NCBI GenBank assembly: GCA_002352225.1
Contig: DEIA01000047.1
Location: 1,512-65,511 of the forward strand
DNA: 64,000 bases
Reading direction: 5' to 3'
Source of the DNA: Flammeovirgaceae bacterium UBA2786
GTDB taxonomy: Bacteria > Bacteroidota > Bacteroidia > Cytophagales > Cyclobacteriaceae
A program made the position numbers and the translations under genes. Below, in pieces: positions 53,037-60,711 of the stretch. The notes beneath the pieces were generated by a model. The model did not search any database, was not told the DNA's origin, and worked only from the letters and a program-made list of their open reading frames with translations. Position 1 is the stretch's first letter. Each line of letters starts with the position of its first letter.

Positions 53037-54212
53037 ATGAACGCATACATCGTAGCAGGATTTAGAACCGGAGTTGGCAAAGCCAAAAAAGGTGGGTTTC
53101 GCTTTACAAGACCAGATGACCTCGCATCGGATGTGATTAAGCATTTGGTGAAATCTATACCAGGATTGGAAAACAAAATGGTGGACGACCTGATTGTAGG
53201 GAATGCCGTACCCGAAGCAGACCAGGGCATGCAAATGGGTAGAATGATTTCATTGCTTGCCCTCGGTATCGATACACCCGGCATGATTGTTAACCGCTAC
53301 TGCGGATCGGGAGTAGAGACGATCGCAATTGCCAGCCAACGCATACAAGCAGGCCAGGCCGATATCATTATTGCCGGAGGTACTGAGTCTATGTCGCTGG
53401 TACCGGTAATGGGTTTTAAAACGGCTCTCAATTATACAATTGCAAAAGATAACCCTACGTATTACACCAGTATGGGCCTTACGGCCGAAGAAGTTTCAAA
53501 GCAATATAAAATTTCGCGCGAAGAACAAGATCAGTTTTCGTATGAAAGCCACATGAAAGCAGCAGCAGCCTGGAAAGAAGGCAAGTTTAAAGATGAAGTT
53601 GTGCCCATCACCGTAAAGGAAACTTACCTGGACGAAAACATGAAAAAGAAAACGCGCGAGTTTGTGATGGCTACCGATGAGGGTATTCGTGCCGATACAA
53701 CCGTAGAAGGATTATCGAAATTAAAACCTGTTTTTGCTGTGGGCGGAACTGTAACCGCAGGCAACTCATCACAAACATCGGATGGTGCCGCTTTTGTAGC
53801 CGTTATGAGCGAGCGTATGGTAAAACAACTAAACCTGAAGCCCATAGCGCGCATGGTTAGTTATGCAACAGCCGGTGTTGATCCGCGCATTATGGGCATT
53901 GGTCCGGTGGCAGCAATTCCAAAAGCATTAAAGATTGCAGGGCTCAAACAAGATGATATCGATTTGATTGAACTAAACGAAGCCTTCGCGGCACAATCAT
54001 TGGCCGTAGTAAAAGAGTTAGGTATTGACAGAACAAAATTGAATGTGAACGGTGGCGCTATTGCAGTGGGTCATCCACTCGGTTCATCCGGAGCGCGGTT
54101 ATCGGTACAACTTTTCAATGAACTACGCAGACGCAACAAGAAGTATGGAATGGTTACCGCGTGTGTAGGTGGCGGACAAGGTGTGGCAGGGATTTATGAG
54201 ATGTTAAACTAA
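53037..54212 (+). CDS. fadA: Acetyl-CoA C-acyltransferase (thiolase)
   Basis: A 391-residue thiolase. The nucleophile is Cys89 in NRYCGSGVETIAIASQ; His346 in GGAIAVGHPLGSSGA and Cys376 in TACVGGGQG complete the active site. It cleaves 3-ketoacyl-CoA in the last step of beta-oxidation. It is the second enzyme gene of the fadNAE-like operon, displaced from fadN by the 4-helix-bundle insertion (about 520 bp between the stop of fadN and this start). Confidence 0.94.
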   Translation: MNAYIVAGFRTGVGKAKKGGFRFTRPDDLASDVIKHLVKSIPGLENKMVDDLIVGNAVPEADQGMQMGRMISLLALGIDTPGMIVNRYCGSGVETIAIASQRIQAGQADIIIAGGTESMSLVPVMGFKTALNYTIAKDNPTYYTSMGLTAEEVSKQYKISREEQDQFSYESHMKAAAAWKEGKFKDEVVPITVKETYLDENMKKKTREFVMATDEGIRADTTVEGLSKLKPVFAVGGTVTAGNSSQTSDGAAFVAVMSERMVKQLNLKPIARMVSYATAGVDPRIMGIGPVAAIPKALKIAGLKQDDIDLIELNEAFAAQSLAVVKELGIDRTKLNVNGGAIAVGHPLGSSGARLSVQLFNELRRRNKKYGMVTACVGGGQGVAGIYEMLN

Positions 54213-54215
54213 ATA

Positions 54216-54276
54216 GCAGGCAGTAGGCAGAATGCAGTAGGCAGCAACACCCTGCCTACTGGCGACAGCTGCCTAC
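54216..54276. repeat. Palindromic element, empty copy
   Basis: A left arm of 29 nt (54216-54244, GCAGTAGGCAG-like units) and a right arm (54252-54276, starting CTGCCTACTG) enclose only seven bases. The arms are the same family as those flanking the 4-helix-bundle gene at 52516-52996. It lies 3 nt after the fadA stop, just as the other copy lies 2 nt after the fadN stop. In RNA it would form a strong hairpin between fadA and fadE. Confidence 0.8.
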
Positions 54277-54315
54277 TTCTCGAAATAGAAGTAAAAAATT
54301 AAACTTACAGAGGCA

Positions 54316-56118
54316 ATGTCAACGGCAGCAGAATTAAAAAAAACAATCAAAGGAGGCGAGTTTCTCATTCGCGAAACACTGGCGCAGGAAGTTTTTATTC
54401 CTGAAGATTTTAATGAAGAGCAAAAAATGATTGCACAAACGTGCAAAGATTTTTTGAAACAGGAGATACATCCACGGTTGGATGAAATCGATTCGATGAA
54501 GAATCCGCAATTGATGCCGCAACTCTTAGATAAAGCAGGAGAGCTTGGGTTGCTCGGCACTTCTGTTCCGCAGGAGTTTGGCGGTTTCGGAATGGATTTT
54601 AATACCACCATGCTGGTAGCTGAAGTGTTGGGTGCCGGTCATTCTTTTGCCGTTGCTATTTCGGCACATACCGGTATTGGTACCTTACCGATTCTCTATT
54701 ATGGCAACGAGGCGCAAAAGAAAAAATACATTCCGAATCTCGCCTCAGGCAAATGGAAAGCGGCCTATTGTTTAACGGAACCTGATTCGGGCAGTGATGC
54801 CAACTCGGGCAAAACAAAGGCTGTGCTTTCGGCTGATGGAAAACATTACGTGATCAACGGTCAGAAAATGTGGATCACCAACGGTGGTTTTGCCGATGTG
54901 TACGTAGTGTTTGCAAAAATCGACAATGATAAAAACCTAAGTGCATTCATTGTTGAAAAGGCATTTGGCGGCATTACCATGAATGAAGAAGAAAAAAAGA
55001 TGGGTATTAAGGGATCTTCTACCCGCCAGATATTTTTTAACGATTGTAAAGTACCCGTAGAAAACCTGTTGAGCGAACGTGAGAATGGATTTAAGATAGC
55101 AGTAAACATTCTGAATGTCGGTCGCATTAAGCTGGGTGTTGCTGCGGTAGGAGGAAGCAAGATGGCCATCTCCAAGGCGGTAAAATATGCAACCGAACGC
55201 AAACAATTTGGTGTAGCTATTGCCACTTTTGGCGCTATTCAACATAAGATTGCCGATGTGGCCACACACATCTTTGCTTCCGAGTCGGCACATTATCGCG
55301 CCAGCCAGAATATTGATGATGCATACAATGCATTTGTAGCCGGAGGAATGGATTCGGGTAAGGCTCGTTTGAAAGCGCTGGAAGAATTTGCCATTGAGTG
55401 TGCTATTCTTAAAGTACATGGTTCGGAAGTGTTGGATTATAGTGTGGACGAAGGCGTGCAAATTTATGGCGGTATGGGTTTCTCGGCCGAAGGTCCGATG
55501 GATCGTGCGTACCGCGATGCGCGTATCAACCGGATTTTTGAAGGAACCAACGAAATCAACCGCCTGCTTACTATCGACATGTTGTTAAAGCGTGCCATGA
55601 AGGGACATTTAGACTTGATGAATCCAGCCATGGCTGTGCAAAAAGAATTGATGTCGATACCCGACTTTGGCAGCGATGATGATACTGCCTTGTTCGCCAA
55701 GGAAAAGAAAGCCTTACGTAATCTCAAGAAAGCCGGCCTGATGGTTAGTGGTGCAGCCGTTCAAAAATTTATGATGAAGCTATCGGAAGAGCAGGAAATT
55801 TTAATGAACCTGGCCGATATGCTGATTGAGGGTTATGCGGCTGAGTCTGTATTGTTGCGCGTAGAAAAGCTAATCAGCATGCGTGGTGAGCAAGCCTGCG
55901 AAATAGAAAAAGAAATGGCATTGATTTATTTGCATCATGCCATAGAAAAAGCTGCTGCTGCCGGCAGGAGCGCCATCACTTCTTTTGCCGAAGGCGATGA
56001 GCAACGCCTGATGTTGATGGGCTTAAAACGATTCACGAAAGTCGAGCCCTACAATTTGAAAAATGCAAGACGCAAAGTGGCGAAACATATAATCGAGAAG
56101 GGCGAGTATCCGTTTTGA
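54316..56118 (+). CDS. fadE: Acyl-CoA dehydrogenase (FadE type)
   Basis: A 600-residue flavoprotein that makes the 2-enoyl-CoA in the first step of beta-oxidation, longer than the usual 380 residues, as in Bacillus FadE. It has TEPDSGSDANSGKTKAVL, NGQKMWITNGGFADVYVVFA (FAD contact), and GVQIYGGMGFSAEGPMDRAYRDARINRIFEGTNEINRLL with the candidate catalytic Glu409. The additional C-terminal 200 residues form a helical domain found in this subgroup. Last enzyme gene of the operon, before a terminator. Confidence 0.94.
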   Translation: MSTAAELKKTIKGGEFLIRETLAQEVFIPEDFNEEQKMIAQTCKDFLKQEIHPRLDEIDSMKNPQLMPQLLDKAGELGLLGTSVPQEFGGFGMDFNTTMLVAEVLGAGHSFAVAISAHTGIGTLPILYYGNEAQKKKYIPNLASGKWKAAYCLTEPDSGSDANSGKTKAVLSADGKHYVINGQKMWITNGGFADVYVVFAKIDNDKNLSAFIVEKAFGGITMNEEEKKMGIKGSSTRQIFFNDCKVPVENLLSERENGFKIAVNILNVGRIKLGVAAVGGSKMAISKAVKYATERKQFGVAIATFGAIQHKIADVATHIFASESAHYRASQNIDDAYNAFVAGGMDSGKARLKALEEFAIECAILKVHGSEVLDYSVDEGVQIYGGMGFSAEGPMDRAYRDARINRIFEGTNEINRLLTIDMLLKRAMKGHLDLMNPAMAVQKELMSIPDFGSDDDTALFAKEKKALRNLKKAGLMVSGAAVQKFMMKLSEEQEILMNLADMLIEGYAAESVLLRVEKLISMRGEQACEIEKEMALIYLHHAIEKAAAAGRSAITSFAEGDEQRLMLMGLKRFTKVEPYNLKNARRKVAKHIIEKGEYPF

Positions 56119-56150
56119 CCCCAACCGCTCTCCAGCGGAGAGAGGCTTAG
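56119..56150. repeat. REP-like short hairpin
   Basis: The segment contains CTCTCC-AGC-GGAGAG (56128-56142) within a CCCCAACC...GGCTTAG context. It resembles a short palindromic repeat common in Bacteroidota intergenic regions; only one copy was seen in this window. Confidence 0.4.
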
Positions 56151-56157
56151 ATCAATG

Positions 56158-56185
56158 AAAAACCCGGGAGCTATTCCGGGTTTTT
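56158..56185 (+). terminator. Terminator of the fadNAE operon
   Basis: Stem AAAAACCCGG / CCGGGTTTTT with an 8-nt loop, 40 nt after the fadE stop. Confidence 0.82.
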
Positions 56186-56228
56186 CGTTCAATTATAAGC
56201 GGCTATTAAAAAATACTATATTGTCAAT

Positions 56229-56414
56229 ATGAAAGTACTTCGAACCACGCCCGAGAAAATTGCTGACCTGCGACAAGCGCATTTTGAATCGTTGCGGCCT
56301 GAAGAGCGCCTGGCTATTTTAAGAAAGTGGATGCAGCGTCTCGAAAAACCTGATTTCAATTATTCTTATAAAGGACTAAAGTTAGTGGTAAAAAAAGGAA
56401 ATGAGTTTATTTAG
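56229..56414 (+). CDS. Small protein upstream of nucleotidyltransferase (possible antitoxin)
   Basis: A 61-residue protein, basic and mostly helical: MKVLRTTPEKIADLRQAHFESLRPEERLAILRKWMQ, then DFNYSYKGLKLVVKKG. It has no membrane or signal feature. Its last 14 bp overlap the start of the nucleotidyltransferase gene, which is the arrangement of a coupled toxin-antitoxin or minimal nucleotidyltransferase pair. No domain recognised. Confidence 0.65.
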   Translation: MKVLRTTPEKIADLRQAHFESLRPEERLAILRKWMQRLEKPDFNYSYKGLKLVVKKGNEFI

Positions 56415-56877
56415 CCCTTTTCATGAAACGTTGGTTCGTACCCTCCTGAAAAACGAGGTAAACTTTGTCATCATTGGTGGTTTTGCCGCTATTTACTATG
56501 GCGTGAGTCGTGGAACTGGTGACCTTGATTTGCTGATTGAGCCCTCGCAAGAAAACGGACAGCGTTTACTGAACGCTTTTCGCGAACTTCAATTAGACAT
56601 TGGCGATTTGCAACCGAAAGAATTCGAGAAGCCTTTATTTCTGGCTTTTGGCTTTGAGCCTAACGCGGTAGATGTATTAACTTTTACTCCAGCCGTTAAC
56701 TATCTGCAGGCCCGCGAGAGTTCTCAGTTCTTTACTATTGGAAATGATCGGGTACCCGTTATTGGTATTGAGCTGCTAATCGAGAATAAAAAAAATCTAA
56801 ATCGCCCGGGGCCCAAAGGTCTGTTGGATGAATATGATGTACAAGAGTTAACGCGCATAAAAAACAAATTGGAGTAA
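56401..56877 (+). CDS. Small nucleotidyltransferase-fold protein (AbiEii/MenT-like)
   Basis: A 158-residue protein with the Pol-beta-type nucleotidyltransferase core. Gly26-Gly27 (VIIGGFAAIYYG) and the DxD pair Asp41 and Asp43 (GDLDLLI) match the catalytic motif, and Asp91 in NAVDVLTF is the likely third metal ligand. Proteins of this type act as toxins that add nucleotides to tRNA or are components of abortive infection systems, though many are uncharacterised. The overlapping upstream small gene could encode the antitoxin. Other systems would be housekeeping nucleotidyl transfer; I cannot tell. Confidence 0.78.
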   Translation: MSLFSPFHETLVRTLLKNEVNFVIIGGFAAIYYGVSRGTGDLDLLIEPSQENGQRLLNAFRELQLDIGDLQPKEFEKPLFLAFGFEPNAVDVLTFTPAVNYLQARESSQFFTIGNDRVPVIGIELLIENKKNLNRPGPKGLLDEYDVQELTRIKNKLE

Positions 56878-57041
56878 GTAAGCATTCTGAACGCAGCAAG
56901 GCCTCAATGCCTGTAGCTCCTTCAGATTAACAAAGTCGGTCTATTGTTTTTCATCCATATCCTAAAAAACATATTGGTCAAAGCATCTGATTATAGTAGC
57001 TTTAACCGCATAAGGCAATAACCACAATCCATACTTTAATT

Positions 57042-59999
57042 ATGAACGCTGCTCATAAAATTACTCTTTCTGCTGTGCTGATGTTTTACTGCATAGCCGC
57101 AATAGCACAACCCGCACAAAAACCTATTACATGGAAAGATGTTTCTTCCTGGAAATCTGTCTCACCTTTTAGCGTAACTATTTCGCCTGATGGCAAATGG
57201 GTTGCCTATTCGCTACTCCCTGTTGACGGAGACGGTGAATTAATTATTCAGCAGGTAAGAGGCTCTGACAAAAAAACGTATCCTGTCGGAAGTACATCAT
57301 CCGTTACCTTTTCATTTTCAGAAGATGGAAAATGGATAGCCTTCAAAGAATATCCGAAAAACACTGAACGAAAATCTTCTGCAAAAACCCCGGGCAAGCA
57401 ACTTTTTGAAAAACTTCACGTGGTAGATCTCTCATCGGGGAAAAAGACCGAGTATGAGAAAGCCGGATCATTTGCTTTTAGTGGTGATTGGGCTGGCCAT
57501 ATTGCCATTCAAACTGTAAAAGAAAGAAGCGGCCCGGGCAAACCCGATGACCCAAAGGGTTCCGATCTTTTGTTGATTGAACTCGCCAGCGGAAAAAGTC
57601 AGAACATAGGCAACGTTTCAGAATTTGCCTTCAATAAAAAGGGAAACTTTCTTGCTTACACCATTGATGCCGCCAATCAAGCCGGGAATGGTTTGCTTCT
57701 GTACACAGTTGCTACCGGACAAACACGTATAGCAGACAGTGATAAAGCACGGTATCAATCATTGAACTGGACCGAAGAGGGCGATGCGCTTGCTGCGTTA
57801 AAACTGGTAAAAGACAAAAAATATAAACAAGATAAAGGCGGTGTAATAGGAGTAAAAAATCTTTCTGCCCCTTCTCCGTTTGTTGTTATTTACGAGGCAG
57901 CAAAAGATTCTATCAGGTTTCCGAAAGGAATGACTATTAGCCCTAACCGTAAACCGTTATGGACTGACGATTTAACAAGATTGTTGTTTGGCATACACGA
58001 CCTTGAGCTGGCTAAAAAAGAAGACAAGCCTAAGGCCGCTGAAAAAGATTCTACTGCTGTTTCGGATGCCGATAAGCTGGCCAAAATAAAATCCGATACC
58101 GCCATTAAATCCATTGCCGATTTACAAAAAGCTATCTCCAAATTAGACGCAAAAAAATCCGATGCGCCCAAAGGCGATACGATAAGACCAGACATGACCA
58201 TCTGGCACTGGACGGATACACGCCTGCAATCGCGCCAGCAACGAATGGAAACCCAGGATAAAAATTTTAGTTACTGGGGTATGTGTCATGTTGCTTCAAC
58301 ATCCTTTACAAGGCTGAATGACGGAACATTAAAAACGCTTTCGCCAATGCCCAAACAACGCTATGCGCTGGCAACCGATAACAGCGCGTATGAATTAGAT
58401 AATGCGCTAGACGGGCAAACATACATAGACGTGTATGTGGTTGATCTTAACACCGGATCAAAAACCCGTGTGTTTGAAAAACTATATATCCCATCATTCT
58501 GGTCTAACCCGCGCCCCTCGCCCGATGGAACAAAATTCCTCTATGGAAAAGAAGGGCATTACTATGTGTACGACATTGCTACCAAAAGCCACATTAACAT
58601 CACAGAAAAACTGAAAACTTCTTTTGTAAACACCGAAGACGATCATAATGTAACAAAACCCCTTACCCCTGCGATAGGTTGGAGTCTTGATAATAAATAT
58701 GTGCTTATCCGCGACCTGTGGGATATCTGGCAGATACCTGTAAACGGAAAAGAGGCAGCCGTAAACCTTACGGTGAATGGCCGGAAAGAAAAAACCCGGT
58801 ATCAATCACGCTTTACATTAGATGCCGATGAAAAAGGAATTGACCTGAAGAAGCCACAATACATTCGCACGTATGGCGAGTGGAATAAAAAAAGCGGCAT
58901 TGCGCGGCTTGAGCCCGGCAAGGCTGGTCTTGCGCCTGGCACAAAAACTTTGCTGTGGGAAGATGCCAGTATAAACTGGCTATCGAAAGCAAAAAAATCG
59001 GAAGTGTATCTGTTTGGCCGTGAAAAATTCAATCAGCCTACCGAATTTTTTGCCGCTGATGCTCAATTAAAAAATACCGCGCAAGTAACTGCAAATGCAC
59101 CGGCAGCAAACAAATACCAATGGTCGGCCGGAACGCAGTTGGTAGATTATGTTTCAGATAAAGGCGACACGTTACAAGGCGCTTTATTTCTTCCTGCCGG
59201 ATATGAGAAAGGGAAAAAATATCCCACCGTAGTTTACTATTATGAAAAGTTATCGCAAACGCTGCACAGTTATGCTAATCCTAATTTTCCCGGAGGCGGA
59301 TGGAATCCGAATGTATACACCAGCAATGGCTATGCCGTTTTCATTCCAGACATAGTGTATAAAATGGACGACCCCGGCATGTCGGCTGTATGGTGCGTTA
59401 TTCCAGGAGTAAAAGCAGCCATAAAAACCGGTGTGATTGATGAAGGTCGTATCGGCATTCACGGCCACTCGTGGGGCGGATATCAAACTTGTTTTCTGGT
59501 TACACAAACCGGCATGTTTAAAGCTGCTGCTGCGGGCGCACCCCTTACCAATATGGTATCTATGTATGATTTGATCTACTGGAATTCAGGTGGTGGTAAC
59601 ATGTCTATTTTTGAAGCTTCGCAAGGGCGTTTTACCGGTGGCCCGTGGGATAACTGGGATGCCTACCTGCGTAACTCACCCGTGTATCATGTTAAGAAAG
59701 TAACCACTCCGTTGCTCATGCTGCACAACGATAAGGATGGAGCTGTTGATTTTACACAGGGCATTGAGTTTTACAATGCTTTACGCAGACTGAAAAAACC
59801 TGTTGTGCTAATGCAATACAAAGGCGAGAACCACGGCCTTGCCAAACTCGAAAACAGAAAAGATTATGCTGCACGCATGATGGAGTTTTTTGATTACCAT
59901 CTGAAAGGGAAAGCTCAGCCCGATTGGCTGAAGCAAGGTGTTGACCACCTGAAACTGAAAGATCATTTAACAGAGCGAGTATTTGATCTGGAAAATTAA
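57042..59999 (+). CDS. Large S9-family prolyl-oligopeptidase-like peptidase (exported)
   Basis: A 985-residue secreted serine peptidase. Signal peptide MNAAHKITLSAVLMFYCIAAIAQ. An extended PD40/propeller region (about 40-690: SPDGKWVAYSLLP, SEDGKWIAFKEYP, SPDGTKFLYGKEG) contains a Lys/Asp-rich insertion near 320-370. The C-terminal alpha/beta-hydrolase domain has the nucleophile Ser810 in GIHGHSWGGYQT, the Asp in LHNDKDGAVDF and the His in YKGENHGLAK. It is longer than the S9 enzyme at 22865-24916 and of a distinct subgroup. Confidence 0.92.
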   Translation: MNAAHKITLSAVLMFYCIAAIAQPAQKPITWKDVSSWKSVSPFSVTISPDGKWVAYSLLPVDGDGELIIQQVRGSDKKTYPVGSTSSVTFSFSEDGKWIAFKEYPKNTERKSSAKTPGKQLFEKLHVVDLSSGKKTEYEKAGSFAFSGDWAGHIAIQTVKERSGPGKPDDPKGSDLLLIELASGKSQNIGNVSEFAFNKKGNFLAYTIDAANQAGNGLLLYTVATGQTRIADSDKARYQSLNWTEEGDALAALKLVKDKKYKQDKGGVIGVKNLSAPSPFVVIYEAAKDSIRFPKGMTISPNRKPLWTDDLTRLLFGIHDLELAKKEDKPKAAEKDSTAVSDADKLAKIKSDTAIKSIADLQKAISKLDAKKSDAPKGDTIRPDMTIWHWTDTRLQSRQQRMETQDKNFSYWGMCHVASTSFTRLNDGTLKTLSPMPKQRYALATDNSAYELDNALDGQTYIDVYVVDLNTGSKTRVFEKLYIPSFWSNPRPSPDGTKFLYGKEGHYYVYDIATKSHINITEKLKTSFVNTEDDHNVTKPLTPAIGWSLDNKYVLIRDLWDIWQIPVNGKEAAVNLTVNGRKEKTRYQSRFTLDADEKGIDLKKPQYIRTYGEWNKKSGIARLEPGKAGLAPGTKTLLWEDASINWLSKAKKSEVYLFGREKFNQPTEFFAADAQLKNTAQVTANAPAANKYQWSAGTQLVDYVSDKGDTLQGALFLPAGYEKGKKYPTVVYYYEKLSQTLHSYANPNFPGGGWNPNVYTSNGYAVFIPDIVYKMDDPGMSAVWCVIPGVKAAIKTGVIDEGRIGIHGHSWGGYQTCFLVTQTGMFKAAAAGAPLTNMVSMYDLIYWNSGGGNMSIFEASQGRFTGGPWDNWDAYLRNSPVYHVKKVTTPLLMLHNDKDGAVDFTQGIEFYNALRRLKKPVVLMQYKGENHGLAKLENRKDYAARMMEFFDYHLKGKAQPDWLKQGVDHLKLKDHLTERVFDLEN

Positions 60000-60050
60000 A
60001 TGGTGATTGCCCAGAGCAGATGGGTCTGGTTAAAAAATTTAAGACACATG

Positions 60051-60079
60051 AAAAGCCCGGAAAAATTTCCGGGCTTTTT
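60051..60079 (+). terminator. Intrinsic terminator after the large S9 peptidase
   Basis: A 13-bp stem (AAAAGCCCGGAAA / TTTCCGGGCTTTT) with a 2-nt loop formally, likely opening to 4 or more, running into TT. It is 51 nt after the stop and symmetric, so it may also end the convergent OsmC transcript. Confidence 0.82.
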
Positions 60080-60116
60080 GCTTTTGATGATGAACGTTAA
60101 TAGAAAGCATTTTCTT

Positions 60117-60527
60117 TCAAACCAACTTTGCCTCCAGTGTAATTTCTGTATTCAGTAATTTTGAAATCGGGCAATTAGCCTTGGCATCAGCCGCACACGC
60201 CTGAAACTTATCGGTTGAGATACCCGGCACCCTGGCAGTTAAATCCAGATGCGAGTTGGTAATGGCTCCATCTTCAAAATTAATTGTACACTTCACAGTA
60301 AGGTCATCGGCTGTAAAGCCTGCTTCGTTCAATACAAAACTTAGCTTCATGGCAAAGCAGCCGCTGTGTGCGGCAGCAATCAACTCCTCGGGGTTAGTAC
60401 CTACCCCTTCGGCAAAGCGCGAGTTGAATGAATATTGTGTACTGTTCAATACAGTGCTGGCGGTAGATACTACCCCTTTTCCTTCTTTACCGGTTCCTTT
60501 CCAATTGGCAGTGGCTGATCGTTTCAT
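60117..60527 (-). CDS. OsmC-family peroxiredoxin
   Basis: A 136-residue cytoplasmic OsmC/Ohr-type thiol peroxidase. The two catalytic cysteines are Cys57 in AHSGCFAMKL and Cys119 in ANCPISK, with the supporting Arg37 (FNSRFAEG) and Glu47/Glu48 typical of OsmC. The N-terminal ATANWKGTGKEGKG is also conserved in the OsmC branch. It reduces organic hydroperoxides. Single gene. Confidence 0.92.
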   Translation of the reverse strand: MKRSATANWKGTGKEGKGVVSTASTVLNSTQYSFNSRFAEGVGTNPEELIAAAHSGCFAMKLSFVLNEAGFTADDLTVKCTINFEDGAITNSHLDLTARVPGISTDKFQACAADAKANCPISKLLNTEITLEAKLV

Positions 60528-60580
60528 AATTCTTATTGTTTAATTACGCGATCAAGATACGTCTGATTTTCCTTCTTTAG

Positions 60581-60709
60581 AAACTGGATTTTGGGGCATG
60601 TCCGTATGTGGTAGATGTTTCAGAACCCGAATACCTGGCCGAAATAAAAGGAATCCTGAGGGGTGTTTCTAAAACATTTATTCAAACCATAATTAATGAG
60701 GACAAGTGA
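60581..60709 (+). pseudogene. Unassigned coding remnant
   Basis: A 42-codon open stretch without a start codon at its beginning (a stop precedes it at 60578-60580). It reads KLDFGACPYVVDVSEPEY, then LAEIKGILRGVSKTFIQTII and ends TGA at 60707-60709. The composition is very protein-like compared with the surrounding intergenic DNA. It may be the 3' end of a lost gene, or a very small gene starting at the GTG at 60608 (33 residues). Not recognised. Confidence 0.35.
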
Positions 60710-60711
60710 AG

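Noticed and set aside
54216..54276. Short repeated GCAGTAGGCAG units as a CRISPR array
   Set aside because: The units are 11 nt, partly inverted and without regular unique spacers; no cas gene is present.
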